Origin: Thysanoteuthis rhombus
Lineage: Eukaryota; Mollusca; Cephalopoda; Oegopsida; Thysanoteuthidae
NCBI GenBank assembly: GCA_963457665.1
Contig: OY735219.1
Coordinates: forward strand, 38,797,477-38,861,476
DNA length: 64,000 bases
Direction of reading: 5' to 3'
Within the stretch, counting starts at the first letter, position 1. Every line of letters starts with the position of its first letter. The notes beneath the pieces were generated by a model, which did not search any database, was not told the DNA's origin, and was given only the letters and a program-made list of their open reading frames with translations. The translations under genes were made by a program, and so were the position numbers. This document shows, in pieces, positions 24,541 to 35,995 of this stretch.

Positions 24541-24960
24541 GTCTGGTTAGTCACTCAAAGAAAACTGTCACATGACCTATATCTTTAGGCAGCATGCTAT
24601 GTTAGGGACGATCAATCAAAAAGTTTGAAAAAGTGGGTGATCAATGAATCGCTTTTTGTCGAGCAGTGATCACTGAAAGTCAGAATTTAAAAACAAGCAA
24701 GAATGATCCCCAGTTTGTGTCTGGCAGTGATTTAGTATAAACTTACATAAGAAATTCAACAATCAAAAACCTGGGGAGGGTTGAGGAAAAAAAAAAAAAA
24801 AAAAAAAAAATTCTGGACATAAAGAGTAAATGTTTGAATATTCAGCTCACTAACTTCATGGGTGCAGCCTGTACATGTAATATATACATAGCCAGCCAGA
24901 CCAACTTGAAAACTGAAGAAATCTATCTTGATAGTTTCTAATAGGAAGTTAGTAAGATTA
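24541..24960 (+). repeat. Interspersed repeat family A, copy 2
   Basis: Begins GTCTGGTTAGTCACTC, continues with GGGTGATCAATG-type blocks and a TGATCACTGAAA block, and ends around CATAGCCAGCCAGACCAAC and AACTGAAGAAATC. It carries a 24-A tract at 24786-24809 not seen in the other copies. Confidence 0.75.
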
Positions 24961-25082
24961 ATATGGCAGACAGGAATGTTTACAAAGATCATGCTGACAA
25001 TAAATATGCATTCATTTACATGTGAAATAAAGCAGAACAAAATTAAGAAATGCAAAATATATGCGTATATAACGAAGAGGGG

Positions 25083-25757
25083 GAGACGAAGAAGGAGAAG
25101 AAGAGGAAGGGAGGGAGAGGAGGAGAGGAAGGGAGGGAGAGGAGGAGAGGGGGGGGAGAGGAAGAGAGGAGGAGAGGGAGAGAGGGAGAGGAGGAGAGGA
25201 AGGGAGGGAGAGGAGGAGAGGAAGGGAGGGAGAGGAGGAGAGGAAGGGAGGGAGAGGAGGAGAGGAAGGGAGGGAGAGGAGGAGAGGAAGGGAGGGAGAG
25301 GAGGAGAGGAAGGGAGGGAGAGGAGGAGAGGAAGGGAGGGAGAGGAGGAGAGGAAGGGAGGGAGAGGAGGAGGAGAGGAAGGGAGGGAGAGGAGGAGAGG
25401 AAGGGAGGGAGAGGAGGAGAGGAAGGGAGGGAGAGGAGGAGAGGAAGGGAGGGAGAGGAGGAGAGGAAGGGAGGGAGAGGAGGAGAGGAAGGGAGGGAGA
25501 GGAGGAGAGGAAGGGAGGGAGAGGAGGAGAGGAAGGGAGGGAGAGGAGGAGAGGAAGGGAGGGAGAGGAGGAGAGGAAGGGAGGGAGAGGAGGAGAGGAA
25601 GGGAGGGAGAGGAGGAGAGGAAGGGAGGGAGAGGAGGAGAGGAAGGGAGGGAGAGGAGGAGAGGAAGGGAGGGAGAGGAGGAGAGGAAGGGAGGGAGAGG
25701 AGGAGAGGAAGGGAGGGAGAGGAGGAGAGGAAGGGAGGAAGGGAGAGGGAGAGAGAA
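25083..25757 (+). repeat. 22-bp homopurine minisatellite
   Basis: About 25 nearly identical copies of the 22-mer AGGAAGGGAGGGAGAGGAGGAG, preceded by a less regular GA-rich lead-in that includes a run of eight G near 25150. Only A and G occur on the plus strand. It is intronic; in gene sense it is C/T only. Three units make 66 bp, which explains the 22-residue periodic frames seen on both strands; these are not proteins. Confidence 0.97.
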
Positions 25758-25871
25758 TTCATTTTCTCCAAAAAGAGTAGAAAGAAAGAAAATCTGGAAC
25801 AGTTTGAGAAAGGTGTTCAATGGGACCTACAAAACATGACACACAAGTCTAGAAAATTAAAAAATGAATAA

Positions 25872-27107
25872 AAAAATTTTAAAAAGAAGAGGAGGAGGAG
25901 GATATGGAAAAAGGCTGAATATAAAACAAAATAAAGAAACTTGTCCTCAATGCAACTCATATATTACTTCAACGTAGAAACAAATAGAAAGCAAGAAATA
26001 AAATTACAACATACCTTATCATTCTAAAAGTCAAGTAAAACAAAGAAAGGGACTTCAGTGAAAACTTATTTAATACATGAAAATTGTGTAGGTAAAAGTT
26101 TGTCACTACTTCACAAACTAAAACATCAAAGGAAGGTACCAAATTATGCAACTGCTATTAATACATTAAGGAACAAATAACAGCAGAAAACTTCACCATT
26201 AAAAACTATTCCATCAAATTTAATAGTAAAGAATATAATCTGGTTTTAGTTAGGGCTAGTGTGTTTTTTTTTTAATAAAAATTCATCAAACCACCCTAGA
26301 ACAGGTTGTTTAAATATTGATTTGTGTTGTTACTTGCAACACCAATGCTATAACTAAATCACATCCTTTATAATTAAATTTCCTAACATACAATTTTAAA
26401 TGGTCAAGTTTTCCGCTTTCATTTATCCCTCCTAAGTCAGCATTATTTGTGACCTCCTTTAATATTTCAGTTGCTGAACCAGTAACAAACCTTCACAGTA
26501 ATGGAGTTTGGATAAATGTGTATCTTGAGAAAACCAGTAAATAACACATGAATATATTATATAACTTGGACCTCTGCTTGGTAAATCCATTAAGAGAAAA
26601 GTCCGCTTTTCTTGACTTGATTTTTCATGTATAAATTACCTAGTCAATTTTATACACACGAACAGGCACACACACATTTTCAAAAAATGCATTTTTGGAA
26701 TTCAGTATAAAATACATTTTCACAACTATCACAAATCTCCACAATTGGGTGAGGAAATGAAAGATTTAAACCTTCATATACACATCATTTTTATTATCAT
26801 TATATGTTTAAAGGAAACAATTATCCCGTACTACCTGGTTTTACAATAAAACTCAAATATTGTAACCAAATATTTCTGATAATTGGATAATTGTATCAAC
26901 CAGTCATGTTATATCAACACAAATCTCAAAGTCACAATTTACTATCACAGAGGAAATAGTGACACACATTGCCAATATTTAGCTTTCAAATGAGTTTTAC
27001 ATCAATATTGTTGGTAACATATATACTGAATGGCTGAATGAAATTAGTAATATCAGTAGGAAATTAGAAATTTAATACTTTTTTGGTATTAGATGTATTT
27101 AAAACAG
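25872..27107. other. Intron stretch, nothing recognised
   Basis: AT-rich part of the 10.6-kb intron, with no exon-like block, element end or RNA gene seen. Confidence 0.5.
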
Positions 27108-27515
27108 GTCTGGTTAGTTATTCAAGAGAAACCGTCATGTGATCAATGTCTTTTGGCAGCATGCCATATTGGGGGTGATCAATTAAAAACTGGAAAGGGG
27201 GATCAATGACTGTTACCTATCTCGCCTTTTGTTGAGCAGTGATCACTGAATTTTTAGAAAACAAGCGTGAATGCTGCTGGACACAAACTAAGGTGATATT
27301 TCTGCATAAACTTACATTGTAAATAGAAAATTTTCTTTGGGGGGAAGGTTGGAAAACAAAAAATATTTTTCTAGATATGAAGAGTAAATGTTTAGCTCAC
27401 TGACTCCATTGGTGTACGTTGTACACATGACACTTTCATAGATAGCCAACCAGATTCACTTCAAAACTGAAGAAACCTATGATGACAGTTTTGGTTAATG
27501 GTTTCTAAGTTTTTG
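27108..27515 (+). repeat. Interspersed repeat family A, copy 3
   Basis: Best-preserved copy. It begins GTCTGGTTAGTTATTC and contains TCTTTTGGCAGCATGCCAT, GGGGTGATCAATTAAAAAC, CGCCTTTTGTTGAGCAGTG and GTGAATGCTGCTGGACACAA. It ends at GACAGTTTTGGTTAATGG. About 0.4 kb, with no coding frame. Confidence 0.75.
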
Positions 27516-27537
27516 GCAGTATCCTTTAATCTCTTTG

Positions 27538-28157
27538 CAGGTTTTCAATTTGCAGTTTCGATAATTTGCAGTACAGTCTTGACTAATTTGGGGGAGTTTT
27601 GCGGTGTACCACATCATAGAAAATATGCCTCAAAGCATGAGCAAAAAGGGAAAATATGAAAGAAATCATAAATGCATATATATCAATAATAGAGAAACTA
27701 CCACGGACTCTGCAGAAAAAGCGACATTTGCCAAGAAAAAAGCCTGGAACTTTTAATCTGTAAATTGTATCGTAATCTTTGTTATTGATAAGAAAAATTG
27801 TAGAAAAATTACTTATGCAGACAATATTGACAGGATATAATTGGAGGGGGGGGGGTAAAGATTTGGGTATACTTGTGAATTGGCTTATTGAACAGTATTT
27901 TAGACAGAAATTTCTTCCCAATTCACAATAGTTCCATGAAAATTATGGTTTTTGTTAATTAACTGTATATTCCTTTGTTGTATTCATTTATTTTTATATT
28001 TACAATTTAGGAATGGTAAAGTGTGTTTACCAAATAATATATGGTACAAGATTTATGGTATTTGGAAACCAAAAGGTTGGTGGAGGGAGGGCAGCAATAG
28101 TTATTTAGCGATTCTGCACATTCGCAACTAAACCCCTGTGAATGGCAAGGGATGAGT
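27538..28157. mobile_element. Tigger/pogo-like MITE, copy 1
   Basis: Collinear with 55318-55955: shared blocks include TTTGCAGT-AGTCTTG near the left end, a middle TAATCTTT-ATTGATAAGA block, and AACCCCTGTGAATGGCAAGG at the right end. The left terminus is degraded in this copy. A minus-strand frame of 112 codons inside is probably spurious. Confidence 0.65.
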
Positions 28158-28299
28158 AATTACCATAATGTCACTTATTTTCAGAACATCTTGTGGAGCT
28201 TCTATTATTTTTCTTGGCCATCAACTTTTACGATATGAAACAATGCAAAAGCAGAAATAGTGTTTGAAAACATTGAATGTTAAGGAATAAAAATTTAGA

Positions 28300-28323
28300 A
28301 AAAAAAAAAAAAAAAAAAAAAAA
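28300..28323 (+). repeat. Poly(A) tract
   Basis: About 24 A. Confidence 0.85.
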
Positions 28324-28646
28324 ATCAAACATTAAAAATTCAATATTTTTAAAATAAGATTAGAACATACATTCAAGCGAAATTAATTTTTAAATTATTA
28401 CAGAAAATAGAATTTATATTTCAAAAGAAATAATTTCTGATTGAAATTATCTCCCTTAGACTATCTGGTGAATAAAAGGAATTATTTCTATTCAACTCAG
28501 TTCTGATATTTTTTTTTTCACTACTCATCGAAGAGATCCAGTCAATTACAAGCAGTTGATAGTTAAGAGTCAAATTGACAGTAAATGCATAACTTGGTCA
28601 TCAAAAACCTCACAAAATTCAGAATTCCTGTATTTAATTTTCATTG

Positions 28647-28647
<1 letters not shown>

Positions 28648-28677
<30 letters not shown>
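28648..28677 (+). repeat. Poly(A) tract
   Basis: About 30 A, just before the hAT-like element. Confidence 0.85.
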
Positions 28678-28680
<3 letters not shown>

Positions 28681-28715
28681 CTTGGCATCCTTTCCATAGA
28701 AATGATTGTTTATAC

Positions 28716-29109
28716 TAGTGGTTGCCAACCTTAGCGATTCAAGCTTTTAAGTGGGTGATAGACCCATTATTGTGTAGCAAAGTAGGATATTTTGTCTTAC
28801 TTCTACCACACAGGCAACATTAAATCAATAAGCATAATTTTCTGACTCATAACCCAGAACAGTGACTTATTTTCATTGTCCTAATATAATGACAAATATG
28901 TTGTATATTTACTATTTGGAGCTGTTGTACAAGTTTTGGGAGTGTGTACAGTTGCCCAATTACTTGGAAATTGAATCTATGCAATTGTAGCTTTTTTCAA
29001 CGAATCTAGCCACTTTTAGCAACTTACTAAAAAAATGAGTGGCTAGCTGAATTTGAAATATAAGCGTCGCAAAAGTAGGTCCTAGGTATAAAATGGCTGG
29101 CAACCATTG
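28716..29109. mobile_element. hAT-like MITE with 8-bp duplication
   Basis: The left end TAGTGGTTGCCAACC and the inverse of the right end CAATGGTTGCCAGCC form the inverted repeat. The octamer GTTTATAC stands immediately outside both ends (28708-28715 and 29110-29117). An 8-bp target duplication with a YAGTGGTTNCCAACC-like end is the hAT pattern. The 394-bp interior does not code. Confidence 0.82.
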
Positions 29110-29710
29110 GTTTATACAATATTCAAAGGAACATGATCCTTACAAAGCAATTCTCTTCAAGAAAAAATATTTTGGTAATAACTATAAACAATACAAATGA
29201 TGCTTATGGTGAACAAGTTTTGCATCTGAAAGATTTTCTTGAAGTAAACCATTTGTTATAGGATAATTACAATACATTTGATGAAAATTCTATTTTTGAT
29301 AGGTGTTCAAACTACTCTACTTTTTACAGATTTCCCCATGAAAAGTATGTTAACTTAAAAACACCTGTCCAGCAAGACATTTTCTAATCAATTTGTATCG
29401 AGGAGAGAGAAAGTAAAAACAGTGATAATTCTCCGTGAAGGTTATTTACTTATTAATTCATTTAAGCTTAAAAATCAGTAACATACTAGTGAGAAATGTT
29501 TAACTTGCTAGTATCTAGGTTAAATCTAAAATTCAGATGTTCTTCCTGATGTCTAAGTGAGAGACATATTCCATTAAATATCTTTAACTTACTTTTCACT
29601 AAATTAAAATCTATATCATTCTTGTGTAGATAAGAACTTGGATAATACAAGTAAATTTAAGGGAAAAATAGACAAAAAAAAAAATCATAAATATTAAAAA
29701 GTGGTGATAC

Positions 29711-29833
29711 TAACTAAAGTTTTCTTTTTTGCCAGGCACTGGTCAAAAGTCAAACATTTATTACCGCACCATCGACAATTTATTGATAGGCAGGTCTTGC
29801 AATCGTCAATCAAGTGGCACATGCTAGTGTTAT
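29711..29833 (-). CDS. ATRN: Attractin exon: second PSI-type module
   Basis: Residues 474-514. The motif CKTCLSINCRWCGNKCLTF is the Cys-x-x-Cys/Trp-Cys signature of a PSI module and matches the attractin region CASCTANTNGCQWCDDKKC. Two donors overlap here: TTTA|GTTAGT at 29715 and GTTA|GTATCA at 29711. Only the 29711 donor keeps the frame into the next 50-bp exon, so I chose it. Acceptor CTTCCAG. The following intron is 10.6 kb. Confidence 0.88.
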
Positions 29834-30384
29834 CTGGAAGAGAAGAGAGATTAGATCTTAATGTTTCGATTTGCAAACAACAAAAGTAATATTTTCCATA
29901 GTTGGATCATTTTTCAAAGATTTTCTTTAAATTCTGCGACAATTATATTTGATATCCAATATAAATGGTGGGGACACAGCAATCAGCAGAGTTTTTTTTG
30001 TAAGGGAGCAGGTTGAGGGTAAAATCTCTAAGCAGCACAGAACACTTAACAAAAATAGAGCTAAGGAAGTTGATGTTTTGTTATTCCTTACAAAACTGTG
30101 GACGAAAAAACTGGATTTCTTGTCTGCATCCTGAGACTTGTTATAACTATTGATTAAAAAAAAAAAAATCCGTGTTTTTTTGTATTCAAAAAAGAGAAAC
30201 AATACAACTAAGATTGTGAAATTCAAATTGCAGACTTTTATTGCTATCTTATTTGACACACAAATATGAATGAAGTCTCTCAAAGAAAAAGAACAGAATT
30301 GCTTTCTAGTTTGAGAAACAAATTCAAATTAAAAAATAATACCAACAAGGACCGAAAGTTCAATGAGGCATCCACTATGAAGTC

Positions 30385-30665
30385 CACAATTGAGTTTAAA
30401 TGCCACTATTGCCAGATCATGTGACCCTGAAGAGAAGATTTATTTTTAGCGAAGGAACATCTTATTGAGAAACATCTTTCCATGAAGTCTAAAGTAAATC
30501 TGGCAGGAAATAGCCAAGAAAATGGATTTTAAAATAAAGTTTAAATGCCATTATAGCCAGACTAGGTGATCCTCAATTTTTCTAGGTAAAAAGCATCTAA
30601 TCAAAAGACACCTTTCTACCAAGTTTCAAGTAAATCAGACTCAAAACAGCTGAGAAACAAATGGA
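30385..30665 (+). repeat. Diverged tandem duplication, period about 150 bp
   Basis: Two units each begin TTTAAATGCCAYTATNGCCAG, run through a GTGAYCCT block, and end with a segment like CATCTTTCCATGAAGTCTAAAGTAAATC. They are clearly related but diverged. No function is apparent. Confidence 0.6.
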
Positions 30666-31089
30666 CCAAATGACTGCTGATTGAAGAAGATGGCTCTATG
30701 AAAGAGAGAGAGAGAAAGAGAGAAAAGGTTTTCTATTTCTACTTTTAGCGCAATGCTTGATAAAAGCTGTTATTGCTAAGGTCGTATAAGTTCTGCTGAG
30801 CATCTTAGCCACAGAACTAAAACCAAAATGAAATATCTTTGTGTAAAAGATATCATTTTTCAATATGAGCTGCTTTAGAGGAGAAAAAAATTGTTGAAAT
30901 GAGATATAAACGAGAGGAACCATTTTCCAAGAGGAAATTATTTCCAAGTTGTATGAATAAAAAATATATAACAGGAAAACAATTTATCAAAACGAAGGCA
31001 ACTAAATGAATACCATATATAGCAGTGTATAAGTCAACTTTTTAAGCATTGAGAATGTGGAGCAAGTATTTTCTGAATTGGTCTAGTTT

Positions 31090-33010
31090 ATTTCTCCATC
31101 TTGTATTCTGCCAACCTCGGTTTAACATATGATCTCTGGGGATCCATGTTATGAGTAGTGATGTCCATCAGTTATCTGCCATTATAACAACATGACCAGC
31201 CCATTGCCATTTGAGTCTTCTAGTGGATTCTATCATGTCTCGGACTTCTGTTTTCTCCCTGCTATACTGTGCTGTTTTATGATCTCTCCACTTGAGGTTG
31301 AGCAGGGTTCTCTCTTGCAGATATTGCATGCTTCTCAGTTTATGGATCTGTCTCCTGGTTAGGTTCCATGTTTGAGCTCCATAAGTGACTATTGGGGGGA
31401 TGCATTGGTCATATACTCTTTTCAGGATTAATGGGATCATCTTGTTTTTAAAGGTTGAGCTTGCGCTGCCAAAGGATTGCTCTCCTAGATTGATTTTTCA
31501 CTTGATTTCTTCTTTCGAAGGTTTCATGGATTTGTTGTCCTTGGAAAATCTACTTTCTCCAGATTTGCATCTTCAATTTTAACAGTTGTGTTCTTATTCT
31601 CGATGTGGTTGTTGCACATTATCTTCATTTTACTGAATTTCACATGTAGGCCAATTTTCTTGCTTTCTTCATTTAGTTCATCTAGCATTAGTTAGAGGTC
31701 AGGTAGGTTCTCTGCAAAAAGGACGATGTTGTCTGCAAATCTGAGGTTGCTCAGATATTCGCTGTCGATTTTGATTCTTCTATTCTCCCAGTCCAGGTTC
31801 CAGAAGATCATCTTGAGGCAGGCTGTGAAGAGTTTGGGTGAGCTGGTATCACCTTACCCCTTTTTGGAGCTAGAAGGGTTCAGAGTCTTTATGTAGCCTG
31901 ATAAAGGAGTTGCTGTGACTATATATATGTTGCAGTACTCAGATGTATACAGGACCTACACCATGGTCGAGTTACTTCTGAATCCAGCTTGTTCTGGTGG
32001 TTGGTTTTCATCTAGTGTTTTAGTGATCCGGTTGGTGATGATTTTTGTTAAAAGTTTGTATATGCAGTTTAGTAGGCTTATAGGTCTGTAGTTGTTGAGG
32101 TCTTTTGGTTTCCTTTTTCATGAAAAAGCATTATGATTGCTGTATTCCAGGACTTGGTTTCAGACACAAGTTGAATAGAATAGCTAGTTTTTTCATTGAC
32201 AGATTTATGGAGTAGATTGATGGTGATATTATCTGGTCCAGGGGTTTTCCCTTTGTTTGTTTGATACCTTGTTTTACCTCCTATGGTGTAACTTCTAGGA
32301 AGCCCTCGAACCGACTGTCCACGTCTTGTGCATCCTATTTGTTTAGTTGTCCATGTCTTGGAGAGTAGAGTTTTTGGTAGAATTCTTAGGCACGTTCAAC
32401 TATTCTGTCTGTTTTTATGTCTCCATTTTCTTCAAGGATGCTAGTTATCTGTCTCCATCGTATACGGAGAGCTTTGTTTATTGCTTTAAAGCCCCAACGT
32501 TTTTTGAGAATTATTTTCATGATTGCTGTTATATGCCTTCTTTTGTCTTCTCTTCGTTTCTTTTTGATAGTTTTTTTTTGTTCAGTCTCCTCTATTTTTC
32601 CCTTGTCATTGTTGGTGATTTGAGATTTCTGCGCTTTTTAATGAGTTTCCTTATTTCATCTGAGATTTTACTAATAGTATAAACATAACATAATGGCAGC
32701 TTCTATTAGAGAGGTTATTTTGCGGTGGAGTTTGTTGATGTTGGTGTCATTCTTTTTGGTAAGGATTTCATATCTGTTTTTCAATTCTAGCCTGAAGGAT
32801 TGGGTAAGTTCATCTAGTACATTTAGAGGTTGTGGTTTGGTGTGGAACATTTTTGTGGATCATCCTTCTATGTTCTTTATTGGTATTTACTTGCATCTTA
32901 CCATTCTATGGTTGCCTCCTATGTTTACTTGGTTAAGAACTTGAATGTCTTTCATGAGGTCGTTTTTGTCCATTAGGATGACTCATATTAGTTTGCTTAG
33001 AATCGATGAA
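31090..33010 (-). mobile_element. 5'-truncated RTE-like LINE, broken
   Basis: On the minus strand, pieces of endonuclease and reverse transcriptase are readable. They include NYRPISLLNCIYKLLTKIIT, EQAGFRSNSTMV, YLSNLRFADNIVLF, TYGAQTWNLTRRQIHKLRSM and LKWQWAGHV, in the order of RTE-type LINE proteins. The catalytic FADD is FADN here, and frameshifts and stops separate the pieces. The 5' part of the endonuclease is missing. It is inserted in the intron between two PSI exons, in gene orientation. Confidence 0.88.
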
Positions 33011-33283
33011 CTTGACGGTCCGATGGACTCAGTGCCGTCTTAAATTAGAGAGTCAGCTCATCTGATGAATATTGGACCAGACTTTAATTCAACGGTAATT
33101 TTGAGGGTCATCTTATACACCAAATTATATGGTTCATAAAGATGTTTGGGAAGACAAGGCACATCAGGAAGCAAAGAGAAAACAGTCAAAGCTAGAAAAT
33201 AGAAAGGTGGGAGGGGATCATTTTTCACTGGTAACCAAGATGAAAATATAAACAACTATTTAAGATGCAAGTTTTATACTCAC

Positions 33284-33424
33284 TTCTGCCGTGCACACAC
33301 ATGGAACTATTTTTTGCATCAGATGTACGACTCCGAATAATGCAAGCATTATTTTCCCAAATGCAAGGGTTCCCTGTGCGAGCATTAAGGCAGCTTGTTT
33401 CGTTAGTAAAGGCTGAACAATTGC
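33284..33424 (-). CDS. ATRN: Attractin exon: first PSI-type module
   Basis: Residues 427-473. It is cysteine-rich, with five Cys at about 429, 438, 447, 454 and 469, and the order CSAFTNETSC, NPCIWENNAC fits the plexin-semaphorin-integrin module that follows the kelch propeller in attractin. Sequons NCS, NET and NSS are present. Acceptor TTTTCAG, donor AGAA|GTGAGT. A truncated RTE LINE lies in the following intron. Confidence 0.92.
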
Positions 33425-33711
33425 CTGAAAATAAACAAACTTATTTACTGCAGAAAATGAAAATGGCAATTGCAACAATCAAGTAACAAAGCTAATTAGT
33501 TACGCAAATTAAAACAGCCTCTGAGACTATCATTAATCTTTGTTAAGTGATTTGGTTCAGATACAAATTTGACAGGTCAAGTAATTGACCCATTGTACAG
33601 AAGATTTCTAAAATCCTTCTCAAGCTTTATCTGTTGTTGAGGCCAAAAATGCTGGTAAGCTTTTAAAACTTGAAAATAACTCAATATTATTCAATGAACT
33701 TCTAACAAAAC

Positions 33712-33733
33712 AAAAAAAAAAAAAAAAAAAAAA
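33712..33733 (+). repeat. Poly(A) tract
   Basis: About 22 A within the intron upstream of the first PSI exon. Confidence 0.85.
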
Positions 33734-34082
33734 TCAAACAACAACTGAATGCATAGCTACTTAGAACGGCCTTCCTTTTTTTGAATAAGAATACTGATTC
33801 CCACCAAAATTTCACTTAAAACAGACATTCAAGAGACTCATAGCCATTGGTAAACTGTTCTTCAGTCAGATGAGAATATACATGCTACTTAGTTTTTGAG
33901 AAACATTTGATCAAAAAATATCAAAAATTGAACAATAGCTGGCAGGCAGCTGTGATATATGCATTAGAAAACCCATGAATAATCTGCAGTAATTTCAAGT
34001 TTTAGAAGTTGAGACAGAAAATTTACGGAGATTTGACAAAAATACTGTAATTCTAGCATACCAAGGCAAATTATGAATCACT

Positions 34083-34270
34083 GCCACCTACATATACTGC
34101 ATTGGAGGTGATAAATTAAAAAGTTGGAAAAAGGTGCGATCAATGAATAAGTTACTTCTCTCACCTTTTGTTGGGTAGTGACCACTTGAAAAGAGTCTTA
34201 ATTTTCAAAACCAGCAGGTACAAACTGGTGACCGATTTAGCATAAACTTATATAGCATAAACATAATTTC
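34083..34270 (+). repeat. Interspersed repeat family A, partial copy 4
   Basis: It shares AAAAAGTTGGAAAAAGG, GCGATCAATGAATAAGTTAC, CCTTTTGTTGGGTAGTGACC and the ATTTAGCATAAACTTA block with the other copies. The distal half is absent. Confidence 0.65.
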
Positions 34271-35622
34271 CACTTGAACAAGAGATGGACTTTCGTACTA
34301 ACTGCTTTATTGTGCAGCACAAACAGAGATTCTTTTGAGCATACGAATGGCCATTTATCATCTGCCAAACTTGCAGTAAAAGGAATAAATTCCCTATTTG
34401 TGCCACTTCAAAGGGACTGAGACTAATGAGATTCTTTCTAATCAAAAGGGAAATAAATATGAAAACGTGGCTCTACTAGAATTTGCTGATAAAACAAATG
34501 GATAAAAAGTATGTCAATGACAGACAGCAAGTCCACGTGTTAGTAATACACTTGTGTTAAGGAAAGTTAATGATGAACAAATGTTAGGGATACAAGAAAA
34601 AATTATTAAACACAAGTCATTGCCACTTTTTTGGTCTGTTTGTGCAGAAGCATGTATGTTATATGTCAAGCTAAAACACACCAATATATAAAATTGACAC
34701 TCCTGTCGTGATTTGACCACGAACTGTGAAATGACAATTGACCTGTTATGCAGTTTGATATTTTTTGATGAAATGTTCTAAAGAATAACATATCACAGTT
34801 AATTTGATTATGTTGACCATCTATGCTAAATTGAGTACAGGTGTATAAGCTAACAGGATTTTCACACTCCAGTCATCATCTGATAAAAATGTTACATCCA
34901 GGAAGCATTGTATGTGATTGGTTGCACAAGTTTGGGTTGACTGAATCACAGACAATTTTTTTTTTTTTTTCCAAAACAAAATTTAAAAACAAATTCATGT
35001 TCTGGTTAATCAAACTTCTTCCATAACTGCGTATGGAAATAAATTAAAATAAAAAAAGTGAAGTATTATGATATGTAGACATTGGTTTCGGCATATTGCT
35101 GTATCAAATAGAGCATATATATATATCACACAAAATATCAACTTATTTATAGTAAACTACATTATTGCAACTCTCAGACAAAGTTTCAAACAACTAAGAT
35201 ATTTTGAGTGTTATGACTAAAAATGACTTTTTCAAAAAATCTTTCAAAATCGCCAGCTTAGGAGCAATCAAAGTAAGTGAATATAAAGCTAGACTTTAAA
35301 AAAATAAAAAAAAGAAAAGAAAATCAGAGTTTATTTAATAACAAACCGGCAAAGTGTGACTGAAGTCTTATTACTCTCATCAATGGATTCCAAGTCTAAT
35401 TTCACCACATTGTGTGGTGTGTGTGTGCATGTTCATTACATAGTACATTTTAATTAGACATCTAAGTGCATTTGTACTAAAATTATTTCCAAGGGATTCA
35501 GTCAGTAACCAAAATGCTAATAGTATTTTTAAAAGTCAGTTTTATCACTATTCATCTTTGTAAAATAGTTTCATTTTTGAGAGCTAAAGAACAGAGGAGG
35601 CGGGGGGGGGGGGGGTACTTAC

Positions 35623-35687
35623 CTGGAGTGTATTTTATGACATCATTTAACATTTGGCCTTTGAACCCAAGGAAAATGTACATTGAT
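35623..35687 (-). CDS. ATRN: Attractin exon: last kelch blade
   Basis: Residues 405-426. The segment SMYIFLGFKGQMLNDVIKY matches the attractin strand SMYIFGGF-LLNDI-VY, but the first glycine of the diglycine is leucine here (codon CTT). The change is local and the frame is intact, so it is probably a tolerated substitution rather than decay. Acceptor TTCTTTTAG, donor CCAG|GTAAGT. Confidence 0.9.
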
Positions 35688-35788
35688 CTAAAAGAAAGAG
35701 AAAGGATTTGAAAAATTTTCCAAGTGTGAAAAGAAGAAAATTAAATTCAATTTTTCCATAATATTGAGAAAATTACTTTTATCCATAC

Positions 35789-35873
35789 CCATTGTGCTGA
35801 ACTGCAGAATGCCCAAAACGTGAAATGTCTTTTTTAAGATGTGGTGGCTTCAGATTATACCAATGGTTACATT
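35789..35873 (-). CDS. ATRN: Attractin exon: kelch repeat, strand exon
   Basis: Residues 377-404. This 85-bp exon encodes KCNHWYNLKPPHLKKDISRF and then GHSAVQHNG, the opening strand of the last propeller blade. Acceptor TTTACAG, donor AATGG|GTATGG. It is separated from the next exon by a 101-bp intron, the shortest in the gene, so the two exons together make up one kelch repeat. Confidence 0.92.
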
Positions 35874-35995
35874 CTGTAAATAAGAGATTTAGATATTAAA
35901 ATCACAGTTTGCAAGTTTTACCCTTAAAATGATACTCTAACTTTCAAAATAACAGTTCGAATAATTAATGTATTTTTAATGATCTCTTCTTTCTA

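Noticed and set aside
24756..25871. Long Arg/Gly/Glu and Ser/Pro/Leu open frames
   Set aside because: They are translations of the 22-bp minisatellite; the 66-bp periodicity alone keeps the frames open.
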